Source: Diadema setosum (lineage: Eukaryota; Echinodermata; Echinoidea; Diadematoida; Diadematidae). From it: 64,000 nt of DNA. The stretch spans positions 30,760,170 through 30,824,169 of the forward strand of contig CM067064.1 in assembly GCA_033980235.1 (NCBI GenBank). The letters are read 5' to 3'. The position numbers and the translations under genes were made by a program. Below are positions 34,779-45,869 of the stretch, piece after piece; within the stretch, counting starts at the first letter, position 1, and the number at the start of each line of letters is the position of its first letter. The notes under the pieces were generated by a model. That model had not been told where the DNA came from. It ran no database searches and saw nothing but the letters and a program-made list of their open reading frames with translations.

Positions 34779-34995
34779 GTGACACAACATTTGCTCCTGT
34801 GCCAATCATTGCTCTGGTCTTATTTTCTCCAAGGACTTAGGATTAAGGTTAGGGAAGTGATAGGGTTTTAAGTTTAGTTTGATGTAGGGATTAGGATTAG
34901 GGTTAGGATTATGTTTGAGGATAGGATTTATGTTTGGCTTTGTGTGCAGATATATTTCATATGAGCAATTGTTGCAGGAGCAAATTTTATGGAAC
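34779..34995. mobile_element. TIR MITE with telomere-like interior, copy 3
   Basis: The left TIR ACATTTGCTCCTGTG (34788) and the right TIR with TTGTTGCAGGAGCAAAT (about 34969-34985) match copies 1 and 2. The interior reads GATTAGGATTAGGGTTAGG (about 34890). Confidence 0.85.
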
Positions 34996-35340
34996 TGTGT
35001 TTCAAAGAGGTGGTAGTTTTAATGGGTGAGATAGGCACTCAAGGTTAGAATCTCATCCGACACATGCAGTGGAGGACAAAAAGACACTTTACATCCCATA
35101 GTGGTATGGACTCTGTCAATTTTCCATTGAGGAGAAAATCTCAATTAATCTCCATGGTACGAGGCAGCACCAGTGTTATTTCTCTCGATCTTATGGGAGT
35201 AGACAAGCAAGTCTTATGTCATGAAGTCCATGCAAACAGGGAAGAACATCTTGACCCAGTAAACGCACGACGGCATTTTGCTGGCACCGAGTTTGTGAGC
35301 GACATCGCCATGCAAATTGGCCGTCAGATGATGATCTTGA

Positions 35341-35513
35341 GAATTTCGGGGGGGGGGGGGAGGGGCGGTTGGTGGTCGTTGGAGAGATGAACTCTCCGCA
35401 GAATCTTGTCTCGCTGCTTCCACCTCAAAATAGCAACAAACCAGATCGGGGCTTAAAAGCATCATTAGTAACCTTTTGATGACTTGCAAATGTGCTAAAC
35501 TCGGCTCTAGCCG

Positions 35514-35548
<35 letters not shown>

Positions 35549-35665
35549 TTCATGGCTTTGTTTTATCTCCTCATAGAAGATGGAGATCAAAAGAGAGAGA
35601 GAGAGAGAGAGAGATAAGATAGAAAAGATATAATGAGAGAGAGAGAAAGATAGAGAAAGAAAGAG
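35341..35665. repeat. G12, (GT)n and (GA)n cluster
   Basis: Poly-G at about 35349-35360, GT at 35516-35546 and GA-rich from 35594 to about 35665. The 108-codon frame upstream (35064-35390) shows no domain I recognise and ends in poly-Gly from the G run. Confidence 0.9.
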
Positions 35666-36479
35666 AGATGAAGGGAGGGAGGGTGGGAGAGAGCTATATC
35701 ATGAGAAGGAATGATGAGGTTTTCTCAAAAGAGAGAGAGCATGGAAAAACAACAGCAAACAATACAAAAACAAAGATTGGCATGACTGAAACACAGAATC
35801 ATGATATTGTTCGTCAAGTCCCATCAAATTTTCTGTCATATGGTACCAATATTCCACCCAACAATTACGGCACGATGCAGTTTGTCAATACGCTGGCCGC
35901 CTGCAGTTCTTTCATCTTCTGATCTTGAATGATAACTTCACACACACACACATATACGCAAATTTGTAACAAACATTCAACTGGTTCAACAGTAAAAATC
36001 CCACTGCATCCACATTTCACACATTCCAAGTAAAGCCACTTCAGCCTAATTCGTGTTGAGAGGTGAAAATCGTGCCGAGAGCGTTTTCTTGTCGTGTGTG
36101 TTCAACCAGTCATTCCGCCACGGACCTCAAGGTGATACCACTCCTCTCCTCGTCTGTCCCCCTTTCATGGCTTCATGTTTGAAGCGCCACGCAGCCAGAC
36201 CTAAAATTGAAAGTACAGGGGGAAAAATAAGGAGAAGAAATGATTACGAGTAATCCAGTATTTGGACAGCTCATAAAGAAAAATAAAGCGATACGCAAGT
36301 GCATACAAATTTTATGTAATGTACGCAGACAAATATCATGCATTATTGATCACTTCCTTTCAGATTCAGATGTATATGTATATGTACATCTCACTGCTTA
36401 AATGGGATGACGCATCAGCTAAATGGGAAATATTCCTCATCAAATATTTGTGTAAATCAGATCCTTTGTTTGTAATCTG

Positions 36480-36730
36480 TCTTATTGGACTGGTTGGCTT
36501 GCTTTTAATTATTAGGTAGAACAGCTTACTATTAACTAACACTGACATCAAATGCATCTGCATACCTTCCAACAGAGGTTGTTCCTGAAAACTCAGAAAA
36601 CTCTGCAGAGACTGCAACAACCAAAAACTGGATAATCACTTCAATGCTCATATCTTGACAAGCATATGGGACAACATGATTCTTTTGATCACACATAAAA
36701 ACAAATCACCTAATGCTACACAAAATGTAA
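36480..36730. repeat. dispersed repeat, copy 2 of 2
   Basis: Second copy of the repeat at 34010-34310, with the same block order and orientation. It differs by substitutions and by loss of the AAAC-rich insertion of copy 1. Confidence 0.8.
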
Positions 36731-37004
36731 CCACAGGTTAAAAAAAAGAAAAAAAGAAAGAAGATTGGGCAGAATTGCACTGCTTCATAGGAACAAAGAA
36801 AAGCTGAAGCTTGATCTTTTACAAAAAGAGGTCACATCAGAATAAGATGAAACAACTAGGTTCATGTCTACGGATTGCACTGAGATCACATCAACCCTTT
36901 CTCTCACAAATGGCATCACTGTCCCCTCATGGGTGATTTATATATACCCAACACATAGTATGGGACCACAGCAGTCAAAAGTCTTGAACGGCCACTAACT
37001 CTGA

Positions 37005-37442
37005 TTGATTTCGAAGTGTGAAATGGTTGTGTCGAGTTATCTCAAGAAAGCTGTGAGATGGGTATCTCGTAATCATGTGCAACAAGTGGGTCGCCCACGA
37101 ACGGGAAATCCCTCTTCCTCCCGAACAATGCCAGCTTTCCCCTTCACTCGACTTGGTGTGACCGGGGATTCACACTTACATAATTATTGCTAACCCACTT
37201 TTGCCAACAGCAATGCAAGTGTAACGGTGATACCGTTGGGTGGAATTTACCCACAAGTCAACTCTCCGGATGCCACAAGATTCGGAGAACAGAACAGCAG
37301 ATTTCACAGACAGTTAGGACGGCTACTGACACGAGCGGATGAAAGCCCGCTTCCCATGATTGCCAAAAGCTACGAAATGTGTCGCGGTTACGAAACCTTC
37401 CGTCCTCCTTGTCTGAGATTCAGATTCATATATGTTGCCTGA
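37005..37442 (+). other. one frame open except for a single stop; possible exon or gene relic
   Basis: Codons from 37005 to 37442 share one frame interrupted only by TAA at about 37191. Within it, TGCTAACCC...TTTTGCCAACAG (ending about 37211) looks like a good branch point and acceptor. The following frame reads ASVTVIPLGGIYPQVN and continues to TGA at 37440. Base composition is more balanced and richer in CpG than nearby. No domain is recognised; it could be a terminal exon, a decayed gene or chance. Confidence 0.15.
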
Positions 37443-37931
37443 CTTTCCATTCGTTGGTCAGGCGGATGAGCACAGTTGCTACCTTGCTTCACTCTAATAA
37501 CTCCCTTTTGCTTGGGTGGAGTGGAAATACCCTCCACATGAAGTGATACGTGTATATGTGTTACTGCATAATAACTTTCTCTTTGTTCTTATGAATATTT
37601 ATCACTCTGAGATGTGGTTAGACAATGTAGAGTTAGTATTACAGGTAAAAATAAATGCCAAAACACACTAACACAAGTTTGTAGTCTTTATTACAAGTTT
37701 TAGACCATTTTTCCTGTTTCCTTCTCATTTCATGACCTCTAATCCAATCACTAGTACTGGTCCTCTCCAATATTATCTTCACTAATCTGCATGCCTAAAT
37801 GCGACCAATATCACAATTTTACATTTAAACAATATTACCAACGTAAATGCCACAACTTCCTATATATTTGTTAACTTTTTCCATCTAGTTCATTTCATTG
37901 TACTCTTCATACTCAGGTCCCCGTACACATC

Positions 37932-38709
37932 AGGTGCATTCACACTTGAATAACCATGGTTTAAAGGGATGGTATAGTATTGGTGACGATGAGGACTGGG
38001 CTTTTAATTTTTTGCAAGATACCAAGAAACCACTCATGAAATAGTACAGAGCATACCATTCTAAGAGGATTTTGGTTTATTTGATGAAAATTGGTTTTGA
38101 AATGGCTTAGACATCCAAAAACAAAGTAAAACAAAGTGATCATAATAAAAGGTGGGTCAAACCTTTTATCAGGATCGCTCTGTTTTGGATATCTCATCCA
38201 TTTCATAACCAATTTTCATCAAATAAACGTTGAATTCCTCTTGGAACTACATCATGTACATGCTCTTTCACATTTCATAAGAAGTTTCTAATTATCTCAC
38301 CCAAAAAAGTTAGAAACCTGAAGTTACGTCTCAACCAAAACTACACGACCCCTCGAAATAACCAGGGTAATTTGTCGGTATCTCATGCTTGCCACTGCTC
38401 AAGAACCATTGTATTTCTAGCCAAAAGTACACCTCTTAGTGGTAAGCACTCTGCATGTGCATATCTCCTATGCAGAAAAGATAGTCACTGTGTGAGGTCA
38501 CATGAAATATACACTGCTGTATGATCGCTGGTATTCCGTGACACAGTTCACACTCAAATCTTGAATACGCATTTCATTCAAAGTTTAAATAACCACCCCG
38601 AGTACTGAGGTATTTCACAAATATGCATTTCATGGTGCATTTGCAGTCATGTTTACACAAATTACTGTGTGGAATATCGCGGTTCCTTACCATAAATGTG
38701 AATGCACCT
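37932..38709. mobile_element. TIR element interrupted by a nested foldback MITE
   Basis: The left end AGGTGCATTCACA (37932-37944) is the inverse of the right end TGTGAATGCACCT (38697-38709). Removing the insertion at 37961-38358 leaves about 380 bp related to the copy at 20993, including TTCACACTCAAATCTTG. The outer element therefore predates the insertion. Confidence 0.75.
37961..38358. mobile_element. foldback MITE, family 2 copy 2 (nested)
   Basis: Starts TTAA|AGGGATGGTATAGTATTGG and carries family 2 blocks in the left arm (TTTGATGAAAATTGGTTTTG) and right arm (CCAATTTTCATCAAATAAAC). The right terminus is decayed (CCCCTCGAAA instead of CCCTTTAA). Confidence 0.75.
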
Positions 38710-38718
38710 ATTGAGTGG

Positions 38719-38736
38719 CTTCCCCCCCCCCCCCCA
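38719..38736. repeat. poly-C run
   Basis: About 15 consecutive C residues, one of some twenty G/C homopolymer runs in the window. Confidence 0.95.
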
Positions 38737-39420
38737 TGAAATTAGCAGTCCTGCAGGGCCCCATCTTATGAAAACATAGAATCAATTTTAAATTTCCTTA
38801 CCACAGCCTGCTATAGACAGTTGAAATCAACTATATAATCAATTTGAACTCTTCATAAAATAGGGTCCTGGCAGGGTTTACATGACTGGGGACATTGCTA
38901 GGTTGGGATGGATTCTTCTGGTTCCCACCTGACTAGGCAAGACTTATCTTTGAGAGATGAAACAGCTGGTATTTACATGACCTGCTTGGGACAGGGATAA
39001 CCCACAATCAAGACAGACAGAGAGGGAGAGAGATAGAGTGAGAGAGAGAGAGAGAGAGAGGTGTATCAATGGAATGAAGAGATGGATATAATTCAAACTG
39101 ATAAGCACCAGCTGTCAGCCTCAGTGCATACAATCTACAGTGTATCTAATACAATACCAAAATATCAAATGATGATATGATCCATCTCTGTCTACTATCA
39201 GCCCCATCAAGAGCATTGAAACATGGTATATTATATCTTTTTCAATAGGTCGTTTTCCATAGTTTTGGACAGTCAAGAAAGATACACCAACAGGAATAAA
39301 GCAAAGCTGTTAGAGTTCATCCCTTTTCTTCAGACTGAGCACAGAGACTCAGTTTATCAGAGAGCCTCAAGGATGAAATGGGTGTGGCTACACAAAAGCT
39401 AGAGGACAGACCACGTGGTT

Positions 39421-39465
39421 GGGATGCAAGTTTGGTTGCCATGGCAATCCTTTTGTCTGCATCCC
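39421..39465. promoter_or_regulatory. near-consensus RFX X-box inside a nested palindrome
   Basis: GTTGCCATGGCAAT (39435-39448) differs from the X-box consensus at the last base. It is bracketed by GGGATGCA (39421-39428) and its inverse TGCATCCC (39458-39465). No adjacent exon was found. The site could be functional or a fortuitous palindrome. Confidence 0.3.
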
Positions 39466-39906
39466 ACCATCTCCCCTTGCTCTCGGCTCCAGGGATTCAA
39501 GGATCCTGTTAAATGCCTACATAAATCCTCCTCCTTCTCCACCTTCTCCTCCTAATCTTCACCCACGCACCTTCCTCCAGGCCTTTAAGACACCCAGCAT
39601 TGTTGTTTTTCAACAGCAAAGTTGTCCCGTTAGGCCCATCTATTGATGCTTCTATCCCACTCAGACGGGTTAACACACCCTTCAGGCTTCACACCTGTTA
39701 AAGACCCAGTAGTGCGGGGATACCACGGAGTAGGAGGGCTGGCCATTACCGCTGAGCGTGCACTTTTTGGTGCACTTATTCGCGGACGGGTAATTTTATT
39801 CTAACAGGCTTGTCTGCTAGTCGTGGTTTCACAATGATTCCTGGTAGGCAGCGAATGACGACTGAGTCAATCAGGCCAACCTTCCTTTCCCACGTTACCG
39901 TGTCTT

Positions 39907-40000
39907 TTAAACCCATTGAGGACTAGCTGATTTTGCTACAACACGCATTTCCCATAGACACCTGCCCAAGTATACTCGGGACTAGTCTTCAACAGGTTAA
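39907..40000 (+). mobile_element. ~93-bp TTAA-bounded mini-element, copy 1
   Basis: TTAA..CCCATTGAGGAC at the left and AGTCTTCAACAGG|TTAA at the right form imperfect inverted ends. The interior has TTTTGCTACAACACGCATTT and a CAAGTATACTCGG block. Two more copies are at 58421 and 62798. Confidence 0.85.
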
Positions 40001-40119
40001 CAGAATAAACCAGCCTGAGCCCCATCACTTTGTTATAACCAAAGCTCCAACAATACATCAGGAAAATCTTCATTTAAAAATGGAGGCATTTTCGAGATTT
40101 AATAAGAAGCTGTGATCGA

Positions 40120-43100
40120 TTGATTGGGGTAAATCCCTTTGCAAAACACATCCCATTTGGAGGCTGGACACACTTTTTATCAAATTCATAGGGACTAAAA
40201 TTGTGTTTGCATAGATTCAGAAAATACATTAATCTATTTTTTTTTTTTTTTTAATGGTAAAAGTGCAGTCTTTCCCATGGAGAACCCCGATTAGATTGGT
40301 TACAGCAGACCTTCACTCCATTCAAATTTTAGGATTGAAGTCCAAAACAAAAGTTGACTGACTTAATTAAACATGTGAGACAAAAGAAAGTGAACTGTCT
40401 GTGTATATTGACTTTTTTTTTAAATTCATATTTTTGAAATTATATGTCTCTACAGGGAATTCTATCTACAGGTGTGGATCCTGTAATATGTCACATACAA
40501 TAGTGCTGAGGACAATATACAAAATGCTGTGTTTTTTTATTGTGCTTCCTAATTTCACACTAAAAAAGGCCACTTTGGAAGTGAGTGGCTATGTTGAATA
40601 GAATAGATGCATAAATTCTTAGGCAAAATTACCTTTGCGGCTGGAAGTGGCCCTTGCCATCAGGCGTCACATACATGTTTTTGTTCCACATTCCCTTGTA
40701 ATTATTTCTCTTTTTGTTATTGGTTGGTTGATGAACAAGATCACTGAAATGATTCATTGCAGTAAGAGGCTGGCGTATGCATCGTCAGGCTCGATTTGCA
40801 ACAGCCTGTGCAATTCTCGAGATGAGATGAAAAACCCTTTTTGTGATAAACTTACAATAATTTGCCACAGAATTGATGAAACTGAGGCCTGTCAGAGTCA
40901 CTCGTGAGTGAGTTTTTAACAGCAAGGATTTCTGCAGATTTTTAGGGAAAATACTTTCGGGCTACCCTGCACCCACGAGTTTCGGGTTTCGGCTTATTGA
41001 TTTCCGGTTTACCTGCGTTACATATATCCATTTCAGGAGTGTGCCTGCATAGGTATTCTGGATGGAACTGTGTTGTGTGTGTTGTTTGTTGAGGGCCTTG
41101 CTCGATGCAAAAATCTCAAGTCAAAGAGTACGCCTTATACCAGGTCACAGTGGATACAAAACCATCCAAAACAAGATCTTTGTTCGCTTTAATATTCCTA
41201 CATCTGATTCTTCCCTGCATGATTCAGCTTAGGACTATTACAATAAATATTTCAGAAATTAACGAAGGACATTTAATGATTTTTTTGAAATGACTTGTTC
41301 CATGAAGGTGGTTTACCTCCGTTCACTACTGCCATATTTTAAGTAATTTTTCCTTTAACGTAATGCATTGTTTATCCACGTTGCGATTATGCCGCATTGT
41401 GTTGCAGAAGAAACCCCAGGGGGGAGTTTCCCAGACTAACTGCGCCCACGTGGCCTTTCTATCGCAAGACTCGTCAAGAGTACTGAGAAGGTTACGTGGC
41501 ATTGTGTGTTCAGAGTGCTCTCAATCTATTGCCACTTTCGAGACCTTCTCCTTCCGTGCAGTTATCACTGACGGATTCATCTCACGGTCTGACTTTGTTT
41601 CGGTGTATCTGTCGTGTCTATTATAACTCCATGTTGAGAATGACATGCCACTTTCAGACTGGAAAAAACTTCTCATCGGTAATCACATTTTTGAGATGAA
41701 ATTTTTGTGTGTGTTTACAGTCAAGGTGAGCTCCAACACTGACTTGAATCTCCTTGTGAAACAACATTCCACCAAACAGCAAGATGACGATATTCACAAT
41801 TAGCTGATACAGGGCTATTTTTTAAGAAGTCTTCCCCAATTTCTCCAATTTATTGCAGTATCTTTGTGATGGGGTGTATAAGTATAAGAACGTATCATGG
41901 TTGATGTGAATACGAGGTCACTTCAATATATCATCAACCTCCTCTGACCAAGTTTTTAAAAAGAGAGGTTGAATCTATCAGATCAAAAATTGCCCACTCA
42001 GAACTGAGAGAAACTTGGTGAAAATGCAACTTTGCACCATGATTGTCCAGACTTGATCAGAGAGACAAGAAATAGGAGAAACGTGATTCCAGCTCGCTTT
42101 AAGACTTACATGCATAGCCTGATTAGTATGAAACGTGTTCCCAAACACGCTCGCATACTAGTTCTCTCCCAGTGTGGGAGAGGTCTCTCGCCGTTATCAG
42201 TTCATCGTCCAAGACTTGCCATACTTTTAACCGAGGTCAACATCACGGTGGATAATAACCATATTGGCAATCACATCCCCCACCCACGCGAGGCGTCTTT
42301 CACGTTACTTTTGCCGATGTTCTTTCTTCATCAAAACACGCTGCCATGATCTCCTTGGTAAATTGCTTCAGGACTGCATCATGCGTGGAATCTACACTTT
42401 CCTATCTGGTTCATATCTCAACTTCGTATCTTCCACACAGAAATTATTTTCCATTTTCCTGGGCAATTTGCTTGATAAGAAAAGCTCAATATGTAGATGT
42501 GAATACTTACATCACCCCCTCTTATTCTTTCCCAATTATAGGAGTGATAATCACTTTTCACATCTAGACATCCAAGTATTCAGCAGTATTTCTGTACAAC
42601 CTGTGTATCTCCTTGGGGCGTCTTTCTACATCCCAATGTCTGGTTGTTCTTTATTCTATTTTTCTTCCCCCCCCCCCCCCTCATAGATGTGGCATGCACT
42701 GATGTCAAAATCTGCAGTAGATCTGAATTCAATCTGTTTATAAATAAGTGTATGTCTGTCGTCTTGTTGCCTTACTCTTAGGCTATCACATCACAAGCTG
42801 CCCTGGTAGTCACCTAGATACCTGCGACTTTCACATCTTCTGTGTTAATGGCAGCACTGAAAAATGTTTCTCTCAATCTATGCACCCTCTCTTAATCGGT
42901 TTCGCCGATATTCACGAGAAACGCAGCCACACAAAACAATGTAACAGTCTTTTATTGCAGCAAAACAAGTCCATGATTGAGTACATGAATATCTGTGTTT
43001 AGCGTCATTCAGAATTGTTGGGTTCTTGTTATAAAAACCTTTTGACCACATTGTGCTTGGTTTGATCATGTGATTTAATGAACTTAACAAAAGTGTAAAT

Positions 43101-43300
43101 GTGAATGAAATAGGTTCAGTGTCGACCTCTTTTAAATTTTGAGACAATACCCGACCCCATTTCTCCTGCAGAAAGAAAATAAATTGGAAAAAAAAAATTA
43201 AGAATGACAACAAAAGACTCAGTAGATCATGTGCTCACCTGAGTGCCACAAGTGAACCTTCCACACATTCTTGCAAACTACATTGCTTAAGAAAGAAGAA
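40120..43300. other. no supported gene; several unassigned frames
   Basis: Frames of 60-140 codons occur (41363-41626, 42032-42349, 42264-42686). One follows an acceptor-like CATTGTGTTGCAG (about 41396-41408). None has a recognised domain. Poly-T (40239-40253) and poly-C (about 42667-42681) runs are present. Confidence 0.4.
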
Positions 43301-43312
43301 CATAGCTAACTG

Positions 43313-43330
43313 GGGGGGGGGGGGGGGGGG
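43313..43330. repeat. poly-G run, about 18 nt
   Basis: Uninterrupted G homopolymer. Confidence 0.95.
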
Positions 43331-43571
43331 CTACAGGGGATAATGAGTGTCCATTTGTATATTCTATCACACTGCCAATAATACCTGCCAAGTTTATAGA
43401 AAATTTTACCATGCTATTTCAAACATAAGATCAAAATGAGAAAGCTGGCCCTAAATTTGAAAGTACTCTCAACAATGTACTTAGGCCTACTCATATCATT
43501 GACTCAATAATTTCAGGTTCTAGAGAAAGAGGTTTATATTCACTAGTATTAAATATTCTTCCTTCCTATTA

Positions 43572-44240
43572 AATAGTCTTCCTTCTTTAACGGTTGACAA
43601 TGATGTGGTTATTGCTCCATCTAAATCATGTAGAAATCTTGGAGTATTATTTGATTCTACAATGTCCATGTCTGTTCAGATCTCTGCTGTCTGTAAATCC
43701 GTGAGATATCAGTTACGCAATTTGGGCATTATTCGCAAGTATTTAACTCGTTCAGCCACAGAAAAAATAGTTCATGCTCTTATATCATCACGACTTGACT
43801 TTGGTAATGCACTCCTATTTCAGCTACCACAATCTCAACTTTCACGGCTACAAAAATTGCAAAATTCAGCAGCCCGCGTTGTTACCCTTACCAGGAGAAA
43901 TACTCACATTACCCCTGTTTTGTCCTCATTGCATTGGTTACCTGTTGAATCTCGCATTGTATTTAAACTATTACTATTTGTTTTTCATTGCATACATGGA
44001 TCTGCCCCAGAGTACAATGTTAATTTACTGACATTTTATAATCCTTCCAGATGTTTAAGGTCATCCGATTGTAGATTGCTTGTTGTTCCAAAAACGAAGA
44101 AATCATGGGGGGATCGGTCGTTTGCACATGCTGGACCTTACCTGTGGAATCAGTTGCCTCAAGCTATCCGTCACATTTCGAATGTTGACTCCTTTAAAGT
44201 TGCCCTCAAGACTCATTTGTTCATGACCATTTTCCAGTAG
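43572..44240 (+). pseudogene. LINE reverse-transcriptase C-terminal fragment (L2/CR1-like)
   Basis: The frame is open from about 43572 to a stop at 44240. It opens with SLTVDNDVVIAPSKSCRNLG, the 'NLGV.FD' block that follows the RT catalytic domain in L2/CR1/jockey-type polyproteins. The C-terminal blocks follow in order: LHWLPVESRI, KLLLFVFHCIHGSAPEY, RCLRSSD, GDRSFAHAGPYLWNQLPQAI and FKVALKTHLF. About 220 codons remain, with the endonuclease and RT catalytic motifs missing through 5' truncation. The frame is intact, so the insertion is relatively young. The initiation codon is not meaningful. Confidence 0.9.
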
Positions 44241-44416
44241 AATTGTATATTATGATGTATATTTTTTCATTATCATTATTGTGTCATTCATTTTCATGTG
44301 CATGTTTGTGTAAGGATTTTTGTATTTCATAACTTACTTCTTCTACTGCGCCTTGAGCACGTTAACTATGTGGAACTGGCGCATTATAAGTACCCTGTAT
44401 TATTATTATTATTATT
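44241..44416 (+). mobile_element. LINE 3'UTR and (ATT)n tail
   Basis: Following the RT stop are CGCCTTGAGCACG, GCGCATTATAAGTACC (from about 44380) and an (ATT)n tail ending near 44416. The 'GCGC..TATAAGTA' plus ATT tail is the standard 3' end of L2-type LINEs and is probably what their RT recognises. Confidence 0.85.
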
Positions 44417-44773
44417 CTCCAGTTTTGGGTGCCCTGGGGTACCCTCAGTATGGTATGGTACCCATATAAGTAATCAAATATTTTATCATTCACCAAGTTG
44501 AACTTTAGCTTAGACTCGTAACAAGAGTATTTGTAATGGGTAAGCTGTCTCCCCCCCCCCCCCCCCATGTCAGCATGCTGTGCTTCTCATGAGCTCCAAA
44601 ATTCAATGGCAGTATGCACGCTTACTTGCAAACACTAGTTCCATTGTTACATGCGAAATTCAACCAGTCGTCAGCATATATTGTACATATGTCGTTTGCC
44701 ATGTTCAAAGTGTTCAAGAGTTTATAGTGAACAGTGAACGAAATAGGCACAGAATATCGTACATGTATACACT

Positions 44774-45296
44774 ACTGTATACGCTATATATTTCGCGGGG
44801 GTTTTATTTTCGTGAATTTCGCGAGTCGGGAGCTATTCGCAAAATTAACAACACGCGAAAATATTACCTTCCAAAATGAATCCCATGCCTTGATGATACC
44901 AACATTTCAGTACGAGTATACCATGTCACGGCTTACCGAACAGACCATACTGGCTCGGCTTGTTTACGCACGTCCACGTCTACTTACGAATACTGTAGAG
45001 AGCCAATCCATTATCGCAAGGGGACCACTCGTCAGAAATCTAACGTGATGGACTTAACCACTTCAAAAATGTTGAATTCTAACTTATTATTTTGCAGAGT
45101 TTGGTAAGTCTTTTTCATGCAGTGTATAACTAGTGATCATTCATATTTGCTTGTAAGTTGAAAATTCACACTTTCTTTGCCACTTCATATTTTCTCTGGT
45201 CCCCCAATCGCGAATTTAACCACTCACGAAAATGTGTAACAGCAGCAATCCGCGAAAATCTATGTACGCGAAAATTATAGCATTTCGTTATACAGT
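44774..45296. mobile_element. TIR element with CGCGAAA-rich ends
   Basis: ACTGTATA at 44774 and its inverse TATACAGT at about 45289 bound a segment of about 523 bp. Its ends contain TATATTTCGCGGGGG and ACGCGAAAATTATAGC. Internal phrases such as TTTCGCGAGTC and CGAATTTAACCACTC are also inverted or repeated. A CpG-decayed relative lies at about 56062-56240. It is non-coding. Confidence 0.7.
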
Positions 45297-45518
45297 ATAT
45301 AGTGCAGGCAGTACATGATACACAGTGTGTCGGTGACAACAGTACAGCAGTCATGTGTACCTGTTGGTAACCCTGAAGAACCACACACGCTCTCCGGTCG
45401 ATGGGTCAGCCTGAGCTAAAATCAAGATACATACCTTTTGTACTGATGTTAGCTCGTGCCTGAAGCGGACCTAATCCCAAGAGCGGGCTAACTTTAGCTC
45501 AGATTAAATATTCATCAA

Positions 45519-45590
45519 CCTTTTATACTGGAAGAGTTAGCTTGCTTCAGGTCCGGACCTAAAGTGAGCTAACTCCCAGTATGAAAAAGG
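45519..45590. repeat. 36-nt-arm palindrome feeding a tandem repeat
   Basis: Arms 45519-45554 and 45555-45590 meet at GGTCC|GGACC with no loop. They contain TTTTATACTGG on the left and CCAGTATGAAAA on the right. The right arm is the first unit of the 45-bp minisatellite. Confidence 0.85.
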
Positions 45591-45862
45591 TAAGAAGGAG
45601 AGCCTGAAGCGAGATAACTCCCAGTATGAAAGGGGTAAGAAAGAGGGCCTGAAGGGAGCTAGCTTCCAGAATGAAAGGGGTAAGAAAGAGGGCCTGCAGC
45701 GACATAACCCCCAGTATAAAAGGGGTAAGTAAGAGGACCTGAAGCGAGATAACTCCCAGTATGAAAGGGGTAAGAAAGAGGGCCTAAGGCGAGATAACTC
45801 CTGGTATGAAAGGGGTAAGAAAGAGGGCCTGAAACGAGCTAATTCCCAGTGTGAAAGAGGTA
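45555..45862. repeat. 45-bp minisatellite, seven units in strict phase
   Basis: CCT of CCTGAAGCGAGATAACTC recurs at 45558, 45603, 45648, 45693, 45738, 45783 and 45828, exactly 45 bp apart each time. Substitutions occur but no indels. On the minus strand this gives a 15-residue repeat of the form SYWELSRFRPSFLPL, open for 149 codons (45537-45986). No gene context supports translation. Confidence 0.9.
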
Positions 45863-45869
45863 CGAAAAA

